Below, piece by piece: positions 1-12,528 of a stretch of DNA of 64,000 bases (position 1 is its first letter; the number at the start of each line of letters is the position of its first letter). Under the pieces are notes generated by a model that was given only the letters and a program-made list of their open reading frames with translations, had not been told where the DNA came from and searched no databases. The stretch comes from Hyaloscypha bicolor E (lineage: Eukaryota > Ascomycota > Leotiomycetes > Helotiales > Hyaloscyphaceae), in NCBI RefSeq assembly GCF_002865645.1, contig NW_020194628.1, positions 1,860,001-1,924,000 of the forward strand, given 5' to 3'. The translations under genes were made by a program, and so were the position numbers.

Positions 1-3000
1 GTTCTCATGGCTTAAAGTCCCCGCAAATACATTCAAATAGCCAAGTTCCCGAGAATCGGTACTATACACAATCTCAATCCCATATCATAGAGTAATTCTC
101 CACCGTCGCTCACTTTGTCTTAGATTTGTCCCCTATTTCAAAAAGAATTTCACAGGTTCAAGCCTGCCATTCCCTGTAGAAAGTGTTTCCACACGTGTAG
201 TCGCCTTCACCGTGGTACGATAATAAGAGCGAAATAAAGAGTTCCCAAGGGCCGATATCCTCGAAGATGCCCCCCAAACGAAGTCAGGACAGCTGATGTG
301 CTCGCCAGTACATAGGGGGAATGCAGCATTGTGCCTTGTTTGCCTAGAATTATTCTCTCAATCTCCTAAATTGTCACAGTAGTCAAATGAAATCAACATT
401 ATCAGTGAAGCTACTAACCTAAGATACGTCAAAAGGTGTTTTTGTCATAGAACAAAGAGCCTTACGTATAGTGCATGATTCCATTTGTGGTTTTTGCCCT
501 CCGAGTCGGTCCACAAACCCCTTTTGCTGTTAATCTTCCGGTGAGTGGAGTAATGGTAGACCGCAGTCCATTTTCCTGCTGTTAATCTTGCCTTTACACT
601 AGCAGATTTCTTTGCTTTGGGGATGATGGAATAAATGTTGGTCTCAACCAGATTTTTCATCGCCGTCTGCGTGCCAATTTGAGCTTGATTAAGCCATATT
701 TTAAAATAAGTAGTGAGTTGAAATTGGCGGAGCACCAGGGGGTGCAAGAATTCGTGGCGTGACCCAGATTTTGAATCTACCGCAAGTTAGGGTATATTAT
801 CAGAAGTTGTAACCTATTCTCCTTCCGAACGCCCTTTGAGTTAAAAAAACATTCTAGGAAGCAAAGTGTTGAATGTTTCTTAGCTTGTGGTATATGAAAA
901 ATCGGTGTGCCGCCGCGGATTCCTACATCACCTGGTAGAGGGCGACACATGAGAATATATAGCTTTAATGTCGGTAATCAAGGTTTCCATTTTCGGTTCC
1001 TAGACAGCTCGTAGATCTGCAGACATCTTGCTCTCGCTACACTCCTCCGTGATTCAAAGCTGAATTGAGGTTAGGAACGTGTCGATTTTATTGAGGAAAG
1101 CTGGCGTGATCCTCTCTCGGTCGTCCAAGGCTGTTCCATACGAGTGTCTCGAAACGCGAAGACATTAGTATCCGCCCTATTAGGGGAATCTATGTACTTT
1201 CTTTCTATATTTGGTGAGTTTTTATAGCACAGATGCATCGTTACAGAAACGGGAAAGACTTGTTAATCCCTAGTAGGCTATTGGCCCATTTCTTACAGGG
1301 CTGTCTTATAATCGCTCCAAATTACTTCGCTCGATTACTTATTGCAACAGTTGATACATTATACCATAAACCTCAAACGTGCATAAAACCAAGCCTTCTT
1401 CTTCGAAGTAATTCCGCGGCGGTACGATATTATATCTTTAGATCCTAATTATATCGTATCTTTCAGGTTAGATAGCTAGTACTAGCAATACTATTCGCAT
1501 CCCGCTCTTCTGATTACGATGTCGAAGCTGGTTGATAGGCCCAAGGCTGGAAAATCATTCGGACGTAGAATCAAGGAAGTTTATTGCTGCATCATGGAAT
1601 TCTTTTGCTGGATGGGGTTGCTTTGCTTGACAATGTTGTTTTGATGGATGAATGGGATGAGGCATGTTACGGGATAGACATCCCGGTGGGCCCCAACGAT
1701 GGCGAAGGCCAGAGTAAGGGCAGAAAGATGATGTATTCTCTATGAGAGATAGCTAGCTAAAGTACCTTCCGCCCCTAGTGGCTTACGTAACAAGGCAGCG
1801 CATTTGCTGATTATTAAGAACAAAGATTGATAATATTAGCACCAAATTGATTTAAATTATATCTGGTTGCGATTTGCTGACTTCATGTTCCCTTTTTAGT
1901 CCTCGGTTCTCTCACAGGTGGTCGAGTGACCTTGCTCGAATCTTGGGTTTTGCTTGGATCGGCTCTTCTGCTTGAAAGCTTCCTTGTCTTTTCAATCAGT
2001 TTCTTGTGTTGATTTTTGCTATTCATTATGTTATGTTTTTGTTTTATTCCTTCTTGGTTCTCGAACGTGTTAATGGCATTAACATTCGGTTCGCCTCCCC
2101 CGAAACATTCAGGCGTGGGTGCGGCTAATTTCAGGGGCTCGCTTATGAGCGTTAAGTCACAGTCTCTACGATAAGAGCCAGTGTCAACAAAAGAGTTCAA
2201 TCAATCCGAGAGGCTACAAGGGGAACTCGACCCAGTAATCCAGTGGGCGATGTCACTAGACCACCATCCTGTCGAAATATCACAGAATTCACATCAAGTA
2301 CCCGTCCTTCACCTCAGAGCCATCTCCCTCCGTCCGCAGCCTCACTCGTAGACAAGTCCATCTTATTCATGTTCTTCAGCTGCTCAGTCACGTTATTCGA
2401 ATCTGCGACACTACCCTATCTCATTTCCAAACGCATCTCGGCTTGGGAGCCAAGCCTTGCCAAGAAAGCAACGCCACAAGTCACCATCATGTTCCACAAA
2501 CGTAAACAAGATTCCCATATTGTGTCTTGGGGAGTTGCCAGCTATTATTCAAACCTAGTACCGTACCTACACAGCCATTGGCATGCTACTCGATTTGATC
2601 CGTCAGGCGGAAGCAGCTTCTCGCCGGTATTCCCTTTCTATTGACGGGCCGACACCGAGCGTCCAACCCGAAGCATTATTGTAGGTTGGGAGCTTGATGA
2701 TGACGGCGTGTCTCCAGCCAGGAGAGACAGCTTGTCGAGAGATTTGGGGTGGTGGTTACCACGGCCATGATTTAATTGGGCTAGGACCAGAGCGTTTGGC
2801 AATTGCAAATTCGGTCCAGAATGAATTTAACAATCTTGCAACAAGGGTAGCTAAATTCAAGGAGCTGCTGTATCGAAAGATTTACTGAGTGGTAATAGCC
2901 TGCTGATAACAATCGCAGACGTTTGTCACGGGGTTTGACAGGTCATACGAATCCTCCTTGTTGCTGCCAGCTACCAGTGAGAGGTATTTAAGAGGTTCTT

Positions 3001-4121
3001 AGGTCTCAGATTCGTTTTCGCTTCTTATTTAGAGCTCTATAGCTATTAACCTGAGCTTAATATAGAAAATAACGTTTTCGCATTCTATTAGCTATTTACT
3101 TAGCGTGCTAATATTATTGAGAATACTTTAAAGATTCTTGGAAGTAATATTAACTATACGTTTAAATAAAGTAAGATAAAGATTTTAATATTAAACGTTT
3201 TGAATACACTTATTTATAAAAAATAAAAGAACTCATACGCATAAATAGATAAAAACGTCTAGGCTACAACCAGGGATGCATCACGTTTCATTGCGCCAAG
3301 GGTCATGCTTTGTCTGGCTGCGGATTGGAGGACTGAAAGCTCAAAGGGACAAAATGATCAAATAAAATTAGATAAACAAATTGGCCAGTCAATTTACTGA
3401 TCAAAAACATTATTCGTATACCCAGAGCTCGATTCAAGTTGTATGAGTTTGGTGTGCGTGGATGTGTTGGATGTGTAGAAGAAGAAGTGGCCGGGCATTG
3501 GAGGGGAAGAAGTCTCGGCATGGAACAGATTTTCTCCGTCTGGCTCCCCCACACTTCACCCCACATGCGCCTCATCTGCAACATCCCTGTTCAATCTACG
3601 TCTGGTTTGTCCTTGTTCACCCGCAAGGGCCATCTTCTCATCTGATCGAGCCCAGACCCTCGATCTCATGAGACGTGAGCGTGTTTTCCTGAACCAAGAT
3701 GGCAAGAGCGACCCAAAGCAGCCTACTAAACCTTCTTCCATCGACACTTGCAGACAGCCACTCCTCAGAGCGAGCGAATTGAACTAGTCTTCTGCAGCCC
3801 CGGGAAGCAGGCTCGCTGCACGCACATCACAGCTTCACCACCGCTAATTGTCAGGATGGAGCATATGTTGTAAAAATTCAACCGTTGAGCCTAAAGCACG
3901 GTAAACACAGCCGCCGCCATCTCATCGTCAGCAGCGAACCAAACGTTCAACGAGGAACGGTTCGATACTAGAATACATACCCTAATTTGTAAACCGGCGG
4001 CAGGCTGACCCGTGCACCAAAGTCGGAGTGAAGATCTCCCTTCTATCAATCAAGGCACGCAGACGACGTCGCACCACGTCGCTTGAGCAGGAACTCGGTA
4101 CCACGGCGCCAATAGCGGCCA
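1..4121. other. Gene-poor AT-rich left end
   Basis: I see no coding region that I can support here. The open frames are short, mostly lack an ATG, and match no family I recognise. The part from about 3000 to 3250 is strongly AT-rich with few G or C bases, as in repeats altered by repeat-induced point mutation (RIP), but no parent element is recognisable. The last few hundred bases before 4122 should contain the promoter of the tyrosine phosphatase gene. Confidence 0.5.
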
Positions 4122-5180
4122 ATGGCCGAACTGCCCCCTCCGTTCGTCGCCATCGACGGCCTTGCCAACTTCAGGGACATCGGCGGCTCGCCTATCGAGG
4201 ACAAGGATGGCAAGACTGTCGCCAAAGTCCGCAAAGGCGTCTTCTATCGTGGTCCAGACACACGCACAGTAACGCCTGCGGGAATAGCAAGATTGAAAGA
4301 GTTGGGTGTTAAGGCGGACTTTGACCTGCGTTCGAAGGTTCAGATTGAGAAACTTGGAGGACCGAGTCCGATGGATGACATTGAGAGGATTTGGGCGCCG
4401 GCTTTTCCTGATGGAGAGTATTCGCCTGAGAAAGCGGCGGCGAGATATGTGCAGTATGCAAGTGACGGAACCGAAGTAGGACTTCCTCATTATCACTTCC
4501 TCATCCTGCAGCTTCAAGTTGAGCTATTGTAGGCGTCGAGTCACATGATTTCTCCTTTTTACCTATTTATCTATACAAATACCTCAGAGCTGACCACTTA
4601 CCATGCACAGGGCATCGTTCAAGCTTTCACTGATATCCTCACCCATGGTGCGCCTGCAGCCCGCATAGTCATGTTACACATCGCTTCCATGAATCCGGAT
4701 TCTCCGTCGGCCTGCTACATCCATTGCACCACGGGCAACAATCGCTCCGGAGTCTTCATCGGCGTCATCCTCTCTCTGCTAGGTGTCAAACCCGAAAAGA
4801 TAGCAGAAGAATACTCACTATCAGACATTGGACTAAGACCAACTCGTGATGCTGCCGTTGAGAGGTTAATGAAGAGTCCAGTCTTTGCTGGAGCGGGAGG
4901 GGGTGGAAGAGCACGAGCTGAGAGGATGGTTGGCGCGAGGCCAGAGAGTATGCTCGCCATGTTGGAGATGGTGAACAAGAAGTGGGGCAGTGCTGAAGGA
5001 TATTTCAAGACGATGGCTGGACTTACAGACGAGGATATCCAGATGGTTAGACGGGTCTTGACCGTCCAGGAAGGTGGCCGAGGTGGGCGGTCTCACAAGA
5101 GGCAAGGGAGTGTATGGGATAGTACGAAGGCTATTGCTACCAAGTTATGGGGTTCCTTGGGTTATGAGATGGATTTGTGA
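4122..5180 (+). CDS. Tyrosine-protein phosphatase (fungal Y_phosphatase3 type)
   Basis: Two exons, 4122-4475 and 4611-5180, give 307 aa; the phase-0 intron starts GTAGGA and ends CACAG. The protein should remove phosphate from phosphotyrosine or a related substrate through a cysteinyl-phosphate intermediate. The N-terminal part has the family motif NFRDIGG (about residue 18) and a YRGPD segment. The P-loop is HCTTGNNRSG, with nucleophile Cys157 and Arg163, fitting C-x5-R-S. The family often has K-D where this protein has N-N, so substrate preference may differ. The ATG at 4122 was chosen because homology starts almost at once. The substrate cannot be read from sequence. It could also be annotated as a protein-tyrosine/serine phosphatase. 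Confidence 0.88.
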
Positions 5181-5418
5181 TGATGAAACTGGCGTGGGAG
5201 AGTTGGGGAGTATTTGCATTACAATTGCATATTAAGATAGCATTGCATTTCTAGATCTTCTCAATTGTTCGTCTTCGTTTCGAATGCGGGGTACGCCTCT
5301 TCCCTCACTCGGTACCGTCTTCTAGTTTTATGATAATAAATTATACTACTAGCTTCTCCTTTTCATCTTCGACCACACAAGCAATTATTCGTCAAAGTAA
5401 ACACTTCCTCTGACACAA

Positions 5419-7228
5419 TCACACCCCACCCTTCACCAGTCCCCTCTTCTCCTCAATCTCCACATCCTCCAACACCGTTTCGCCTCTCCGTCCCGCCTCG
5501 ATCCTCTCCAACTTCAGTACTCTCGTCTCCCTCTCCGTCCTCCTCGTAACCCACCACGTCCCCAAATTAAACAGTATCGCAGCACCCACAAGCGCCATCG
5601 CGACCGCAAAACTAACAGTATAATGCGGCGCATACTGGCTCCTGAAGATCTGTGGGCCAAGGGCACCACCAATCTGTCCGTAAGAGTTGACGAAGCCGAT
5701 GCTGAAGGCAGAACCCGTGGCGCGAGACGTGGTTTGCACGCGCCAGGGCCACATCATGGGGTACCAGGAGGAGGCGAAGGCAGATGCTATGATGGTGGCG
5801 GCGTAGACGCCACCGGTGTTGGGGAAGGTATAGAGGACTGAGTAGCATGCCATGATGATTATCAGGAAGAAGAGCGGGAATAAGGGGCGTGGTAAGCGCG
5901 CTGTGTCTGCCCAGAGGCCGAAGATGGCAATTATGCCAACTGTCAGGAATGCCGTGGGGATATTCAGGAGTTGAGACTTTGAGATTGAGGTGAAGCCTAA
6001 ATTTGCTACTACGGTTGGTTGATAGAAGGTTAGACCTGAAGTTCCGACGGTAAAGGTTGCCCAGCAGAGTGTGAAGAGCCACATCTTGAAGTCTTTCAAT
6101 TGAATGATGATTTCGCGGAAATTGAAGTTGCTTTCTGCTTCTCGGGGAGCATTCTTAGGGAGCCGGGCTTGGATGAAGGCTTTCTCTTTTTCTGTGAGCC
6201 ATCGTGCTGTTGGTGGGACTGGATCTGGTATTAGTTTCGCTCATTGCCCCTGATTGGCATGATGACTTACAATCTGGTAAGAGGAAGTAAAGGATTACTC
6301 CGAATATTATGGTGATTAGTCCTTCCACGAGGAACAACCTTGATTTGTAGGTTAGTACGGGTTCTCAACACTGGTGTGGGGGAAAATATACCATTGCCAG
6401 CCTGACAACCCCCCATTTCCTGAAACGCCATCGAAAGCATAGGCGAGAACACCGCTTATGACCGTACTGAAATTACCGAGGATATAGAAGTAAAGGAGTC
6501 GTCGCGACATCTCATCAGGTCTGTACCAGTAGCAAAGCTGCAATATAACACCAGGGAACAAGCCAGCTTCCGCAAGGCCAAGGAAAAAGCGTGCTGCGTA
6601 AAGTCCTTCCTTATTCTTGACAGCAGCATGACAGGCCATAACAACACCCCAAGAAACGATTATGCGAGAGAGCCACCGCGATGGTAGCATACGTTTAATG
6701 AATAAGTTTGATGGGGCTTCGGCAATAATGTAAGGAATCTGCAATGGAGTTAGTATCCAAAAAGCATATGTGAGACCAAGGATCACTTACATAGTAGATG
6801 GTGCTAACGAAGTTGAACTCGTTCGATGACATTCCAAGCTGTTTGAGAATATTCCGTGGTGATCCAGTATTCATGATTCGAGCATTAGAGACGTTGGTGC
6901 TATCGATGTTCTTGAGAAGGAAAGCAATTGCACAAAGAGGCATGATGTGCCAGTCGATTCTCCGAAGCAGCTTCTTTTCTTCTTCGTATGTGAGCAGAGA
7001 GCGGGCTCTCATTTGCTCTGCTCTATATCCAATAATCGAGTCTGTAAAGCCAGCATCATCGGAAACTTCTTGACCTCTCTTTACATAGTGAAGGTGGGAG
7101 TTGTCGAGATGGGAAGGCTCCAGTGCTGTCGTCACTACTCCCTTAGAGTCATATTCAATGGAGCTTGAAGATTTATTGCCATTATTTGCTGTGGTGCCAA
7201 TTGCATCTTTCTCAGTAAGTGAAGGCAT
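5419..7228 (-). CDS. MFS transporter, allantoate permease (Dal5/Tna1) type
   Basis: Four exons on the minus strand (7228-6791, 6738-6392, 6338-6271, 6224-5419) join in phase to 552 aa. The protein should be a plasma-membrane anion:cation symporter of the major facilitator superfamily with about 12 membrane helices. The segment around ALLKNIDSTNVSNARIMN is the typical first-helix signature of the Dal5 group, which imports allantoate, nicotinate, pantothenate, biotin precursors or similar carboxylates. The long hydrophilic N-terminus and basic and acidic C-terminal tail are usual. The start is the ATG at 7228; an open frame upstream of it has no ATG. It is divergent from the oxygenase-like gene at 7944 across 715 bp, suggesting shared regulation. 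The actual substrate is unknown. Confidence 0.88.
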
Positions 7229-7943
7229 TGCTGCGAAATGAGAAGATCTAGCCAAGATTACTTGGAAAGAAAACAGGGGTGGGAAAAGAGGGCATCTATT
7301 TCTCAACTCCCACGGAAACTGTTCCTATCTATCGACATTATAATCCCGATTTCCGAGATTACCTTCCACTCCCGACCCCGGTTGATAGATGCCAGTAGAC
7401 CTGTCAACGCAAGTTCGTGAGCAGGAAAAGGCTCTAGTAAAGTAAAATGCAACATTTGACGTACCCTCTCCCACACCCCCCACTTATCAATGGACTGCCA
7501 TTGGCTTATTCAAGGATATATATCCACATAGAGCCATCATAACGAAAAGCACGTCTTTGGAGTGGATTCTATCGGAAAGTCGCCCCGCACGTGATCACGT
7601 CAACATTGTTGAAATGGCGCCATCTACGCCATCTATGCATTCAAGAAGCAACATCGGCCTGCCACTCGCAAATTCGAAGACCAGGAAGCACCCAACCGAG
7701 TAAATTTGGACTCTAAGCGGGGCCGTTCAGGAGAGCTGCTGAGTCTGACATCGATCTTCCTTTCCCCACTTTGCGGAAACCGGCATGGAGGGGTAACCTT
7801 GATTATCAACCTGAATGATATCTTCCCTTCAAAGGAATGCCGCTCTCCGGAAGTGAACCCTTTGCCTTTCGGCATTTGATGAGATACATTTTCCATCGAT
7901 TTTTGCCCAATTTGAGAAATAATCAGGTATCAATATTCTCACA
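7229..7943. promoter_or_regulatory. Shared divergent promoter region, MFS / oxygenase
   Basis: This 715 bp lies between two ATGs in head-to-head orientation and has no supported coding exon. A TA-rich stretch near 7519-7530 could serve as a core promoter for either side. Co-regulation is inferred from the arrangement only. Confidence 0.4.
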
Positions 7944-9101
7944 ATGTCACAAACCCAAGTTGAGTCATCTTCGTCGAGTGTATTGGGCAGAATACCGCAG
8001 TACACACAGGTCCCAGAGACTACCCATGAGCTGGACTGGGCCGACTTGGCCACGCTTGATCTCTCAAAGTTTAACGAGCTTGGTGGAAAGGAGGAACTTG
8101 CAAAACAGTTGCACAATGCAATCGAGCAGATTGGTCAGTCTACAGCACCCTTAATTGAAAACCTCGCCTAACTCTCCTCAGGCTTCTTTTATGTTGTCAA
8201 CTTTGGACTTAGTCAAGAGGAGGTTGATCGTCAATTTGCCATAGGGAAAGAATTCTTCAATCTGGATACCGAAGAGAAATTGAAATACCGAGCGGATTTA
8301 GAGAACGGCGGGTACAATGGATATAAGCCACTTGGCCTCCGTGAAATCGCTCCTGGTCAATTCGACAACACTGAGATCTATAACATCCCGAAGTTCATTC
8401 CTCAATACGAGAGACTTCATCCAACTTTAATCAAAGATAACTGGGAGGAAATCGAGAAGTTCGGTCGCTACATGCACGATGAGGTCGTCGGGAAGTTATT
8501 GGTTCTGTTTGCTATCATCCTGGAACTACCGGAAGATTATTTCCTGACGAAGCATCGATACTCGGAGAAGAGTGATTGCCATCTTCGATACATGAAATAT
8601 CATGCCAGGACGCCAGAAGTTAACGCCAAGCTCAACAACGTTTGGGTGAAAGGCCACACCGACTTCGGTAGCATGACACTCCTATTTAGGCAACCCGTCG
8701 CTGCACTGCAAGTACGAACTCCACAGGAGACCTGGAAATATGTCAAGCCATATCCGGCCAGTATCACAGTGAACATCGCGGACTCTTTGTCCTTCCTCAC
8801 AAACGGATACTTAAAAAGCAGCATCCATCGCGTCGTCGCTCCGCCCCCAGATCAGGCACACCTCGATCGACTTGGTGTCCTGTATTTCGTCCGCCCAGAG
8901 GATGATCTTGAGCTCAAGACCGTGAAGAGCCCTCTACTCGAGCGACTTGGTCTTCAGAAAGATGCTGAGGGGGCAATCTTGACTGCTGGCGAGTGGGTAA
9001 AAGCCCGCGTGGCTAAGAATGTCAACAAGACTGGCCAATCGGCGAAGGAAGGTGCTGAGACTGAGATTATCAAAGGTGTGAAGGCCAAATATTATGATTA
9101 G
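7944..9101 (+). CDS. 2-oxoglutarate/Fe(II) oxygenase, isopenicillin N synthase-like
   Basis: Exons 7944-8133 and 8182-9101 encode 369 aa; the intron is 48 nt. The fold is that of the non-haem iron oxygenases (DIOX_N then 2OG-FeII_Oxy). The iron ligands are visible as His222-x-Asp224 in GHTDFGSMT and His279 in KSSIHRVV. The co-substrate-binding Arg293 is present, but the usual R-x-S reads R-L-G. The N-terminal GFFYVVNFG block is also typical. Members hydroxylate, desaturate or cyclise small molecules in secondary metabolism or catabolism; this one cannot be assigned a reaction. Being next to a divergent Dal5-type importer, it might act on the imported compound. It is unlikely to be a true isopenicillin N synthase, as no NRPS gene is nearby. 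Confidence 0.87.
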
Positions 9102-9835
9102 AGTGGAAAATTCAATTCGTCTTGAAGTAGAAAATTGGTAACTCCTTTGTTTTTTCGCATAAGTCAGTAAGCATTGTTCCAGTGTGGGTTCTGCAGATGT
9201 AAAACTCCGGTCTTGATTAGCTGTTGATGTTTTGACCCTCGCTTAATTAGGGGTCGAATCCTCGACTTGACAATGGTCTTCGACTTGAATTGTTTTGGAA
9301 AAGGTCTTCAGCCTTTCGTCTGGAAATGTGCTTGATAACGCAACATCTATGATGCCTGTCAGCTTTGAGATATCGTCTGCGGCGGTCGCAACTTCCTCGC
9401 CTTCCAGCTCAAGTGAGGAAGGAGCAAATGTACTTAAGTGATCACCTTCGACACACCCCAACTCCTCAAAATCAAGTTTCTCTACTCACAACCACTGCAT
9501 CGTCAACTATATTGGTTATCAATAATCATAATCCAGTGGACCATTGCAGATTACTTGCACGGCCAAGATCGTCGCCTTCGCTTCATATCGCTTCATTATT
9601 CCCATTGTCACTCGGAGCATTGGAGCTTGGATCGGGATCACCTTCTTCCTGACAGATTCACCTTTCGCCGTCGCAAGCTAGTGGATAAGATACGCTTCAA
9701 TGTTCGGACTCTTTCTCGCCTTCACAATCATAGGAGCCAGAGAACCCGCGTTTATCCCTTCCGTATACCTACAAGGACAGCCTGGACGTGGGTTTGGACC
9801 ACGCTGGATGCCCGGAGTTCGATTCATTCGATCGT
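9102..9835. other. Intergenic 9.1-9.8 kb
   Basis: This should hold the oxygenase 3' end and the promoter of the BTB-like gene. Overlapping short open frames exist in several phases, but none has a recognisable domain or a good ATG context. An additional upstream exon of the BTB-like gene is possible and cannot be excluded. Confidence 0.4.
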
Positions 9836-10831
9836 ATGGATCTATCACCAGTAGATCAGTCGAGCGGGTCACCCGCGACAGCGTCTGCGAAAACATGCCC
9901 TGGCCAAGAGAAGCTCGACTCCACGTCACCTGCCGTACTTCAGCCTTCCGAAGATGAGTTCAAACGAGAGCCAGGTGGGGATGGGAATACCATGGGTCGC
10001 CGGGTCAGCATCAAGCTAAATCTGAGCCCGCAAGATAAGAAAAAGATCGGTCGTCTGGGCATCAAACACGAAGAAGTGGCAGCAATTCTAGTGGGAATAA
10101 AGGAACGGAAAGACCAGGAAGCTGCGAAGGTGGGGCTTGAGAATTTACAAAGCTTCCCCGGCAAATTCAAGGAAGAATTAAACTCGTATGATGAGAAGGG
10201 ATCTTTGCAAGTCAAGGAAGAAATAGACTCGGACGATGAGAAGGGATCATGGCAAGTTAAGGGAAAATTAGACTCGGACGATGAGAAGGGATTCTTGCAA
10301 GTCAAAGAAGAATACAAGGGAGATGTCGATTCATCCAGAACGAGTTGGAGCGATCAACGCGGAGTGGCACCACGAAACGTTGCATCTTCCTTGAGTCCAT
10401 ATTGCCAGGTGTTGACGAGTCCGAGTTGGGAGACTTCCGAAGCATATCATCGGTAAGCATGTGTCCTCACTCAGTTTGGAGAAGATTGTACTAACAAGCA
10501 ACACAGAGCGCGTGGCCCGATGCTGATCCTGCACCTGAAAGAGACCTTCTACAAGGTGCACAGAAACCTCATTCTGTCTAAGATCCCGCGGCTACCCCTC
10601 ATATACCACGATTTTGATGATGAAGACGAAGACGAGCACACCCTGGACGAATCCCTGCATGATGTCAACCTCATGATGTACTGGCTCTATCATGAGAAAC
10701 TGCCCCCGAGGGTGAAGATCCAACGCGCTGGGGTTCTTGGCGGCATGACTTGGGATTCGGACAAGCTGGCCAAATTTGCGACCAGACTCTCTGCCTTCGA
10801 GTTGATGAAATGTATCATTCGCTCGCGTTGA
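9836..10831 (+). CDS. BTB/POZ-like protein with acidic tandem repeat
   Basis: Exons 9836-10452 and 10507-10831 join in phase (agcatatcatcg / agcgcg) to 313 aa. The C-terminal part resembles a fungal BTB fold: FYKVHRNLILSKIP followed by an acidic insert, then VNLMMYWLYHEKLPP. BTB proteins dimerise or act as adaptors for cullin-3 ligases; the role here is unknown. The N-terminal half is low-complexity and contains three copies of a 16-residue unit with core SDDEKGSLQVK (about residues 120-170). The first in-frame ATG is at 9836; the open frame begins only with GTG at 9788, so a further upstream exon is possible. The assignment rests on pattern only and the domain is divergent. Confidence 0.55.
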
Positions 10832-11349
10832 TGGATTGTACCAGCAATGTCTTGCCTCTTCCAGAACAATCGAGAGTGTCTGTATGATAAAGAAGCAGGA
10901 AGTAGGCTACAAGCGAATACAAGATACAAGCAAATAAATGGCCAGTGATTGGAAAATGTGAAAGTCCAGTACTAAATAAATAAGAACAATAGCTGCCAGT
11001 GTCTAGACTAAGCTTAGCGATCAGAAACTCGCACTCTCCACTGTATAGCAATCCTTTTCTCGTCCATCCTAAGGGCGAGACACACCAGTCCGGAACATCA
11101 AGGGGCCGAGGAAAAAGTGTAAAAATCAAATATAGGGGGGCAGTACTGTCCATTCAAGCTCGATCTTCCAATGACTTTGGTACAATGAGAAATTCCTGCA
11201 GCAATGCTATGGTGGAATCACTCGATTCATTTCCGGATGCTTGAGAAGGTAGGCTACACTTCACAGCTAATGCAAAGAATCCATCACGTTATGATTTCGA
11301 GAGTGGGAAATGTGACAAAGGGGTATGATTCAGCTCGATTATGCCATAT
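10832..11349. other. Convergent 3' region
   Basis: About 520 bp lies between the ends of the BTB-like gene (plus) and the PRCC-like gene (minus). I see no gene here; it should contain both 3' UTRs and polyadenylation sites. Confidence 0.5.
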
Positions 11350-12528
11350 TTACCATCCATACCGACTACTCGCCTCAGCCCTGTTGCTCTTCCCCTTCGC
11401 AAAGCTCTCCTCCAATGCCTCCTTCTGGCTCTGCGCCGCATTGACTAACTGCTTCAAGCTATGCTTGCCAGGAGCAATCGCCCTAACAGGGTTATGCACG
11501 ATTTGTTCGCCAGCAGCACGAAGCTCTTCATTGTGAAGATACTCCTGATCTGTGTTGAAATTGATGACTTTTGTGGCTGCTTGCCTTCGTCCGTCTTTTT
11601 GGCGCCCAAATAGTTGTCTTCGCTCTGCAGCTGAAAGTTTTAAGTCGCCGGCTATGTCGTCGAGAGACTGCGAGACTGGGGGTGTGGGGACGGCGGGAGG
11701 TGCGACGTGCGAAGTTGTTGGGGTGTAGTCTTCGTATGAGGGCTCGAGGCCGAAGGGATCTGCTTCTTCTTCTTCGCCTGCTTCCTCGACTTCTAACATC
11801 ATCGGCTGGTATTCCCCATTCCCTCTTGGTAAGGAGGGACTCTCTGTCTCCGCCAACATCGAGAATAGAGACACTTTTGGCCTCTGGGCAGGTTTCTCGT
11901 GCTTCGGCTCTGGGGTAGCAGGTATTGCTGCAGTTGTGGACGGTGCAGCACCAGGTATGGCTTTCTTCTTCTTTGCAGGCTTTCTGGATACTGATAATGG
12001 CTTGAACATCAAAGGTTTCCCGACCAATTTCACCTCCTCTGCAGGCTTCTGTCCTTCGACTTGTGATGCTCTTGGTGGCGGAAGACTGAGTCCAGATCCC
12101 CCATTTGTAGTTGCTGGACCACTTTCTTCCTCCTCAGCATATTCTCTCTCAGGCTCAGGCTCTCTGCTGAAGCCTGGTGCAGATCCAGTCTTTAAGCTTA
12201 CGCCTACTCCAAGCACTCCCTTCTTCGCTGCAGTACCTCCACCTAATGTTACATTTGTTTGTCCAGTCCGCTTTGGTGGTGGCAGAAATGAATTGAACCC
12301 ACTGAAAGCTCCACCGCCTGTCTTTGCTCGTTTGGTAGGAGGTCCGTCGCTCGAGGTCTCGTCCTTCAAAGTAGCTTGTGGTAAAGAAACTCGGATTTTG
12401 CCTGGGTTTGATCGGTCCACTACTTTGTGAAATGCTGGTTTCGATGATGTTGCCGCTGATTTAGGCGCTGGTACTGGTGCCTCTTCGATATCCGAGGCAT
12501 CAGAGTCTGAATAATCGACGAGACCCAT
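11350..12528 (-). CDS. PRCC-like protein (mitotic checkpoint regulator / splicing-associated)
   Basis: Single exon of 392 aa. The start is the ATG at 12528, giving MGLVDYSDSD, which matches the characteristic N-terminus of PRCC proteins; the open frame runs 12 codons further upstream but only from TTG. The middle is Pro/Gly-rich and disordered with several basic nuclear-type clusters (KPAKKKK, KRAK). The C-terminal PRCC domain (about residues 290-392) contains DQEYLHNEELRA and ends SSRYGW, the family's typical terminal motif. Human PRCC interacts with MAD2B and with pre-mRNA splicing factors, and a nuclear role is expected. The ATG lies 282 bp from that of the SIN1 gene, so the two share a promoter region. 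Confidence 0.85.
   Translation of the reverse strand: MGLVDYSDSDASDIEEAPVPAPKSAATSSKPAFHKVVDRSNPGKIRVSLPQATLKDETSSDGPPTKRAKTGGGAFSGFNSFLPPPKRTGQTNVTLGGGTAAKKGVLGVGVSLKTGSAPGFSREPEPEREYAEEEESGPATTNGGSGLSLPPPRASQVEGQKPAEEVKLVGKPLMFKPLSVSRKPAKKKKAIPGAAPSTTAAIPATPEPKHEKPAQRPKVSLFSMLAETESPSLPRGNGEYQPMMLEVEEAGEEEEADPFGLEPSYEDYTPTTSHVAPPAVPTPPVSQSLDDIAGDLKLSAAERRQLFGRQKDGRRQAATKVINFNTDQEYLHNEELRAAGEQIVHNPVRAIAPGKHSLKQLVNAAQSQKEALEESFAKGKSNRAEASSRYGW

Noticed and set aside
1883..2200. Minus-strand frame with FVDTGSYRRDC, which has a D-T-G-S motif
   Set aside because: No second retropepsin motif, no ATG at the start and low-complexity text after it; the motif is most likely chance.
2243..2644. 133-codon plus-strand frame at the left end
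   Set aside because: It starts with GTG, lacks recognisable domains and lies in a region without other gene evidence.
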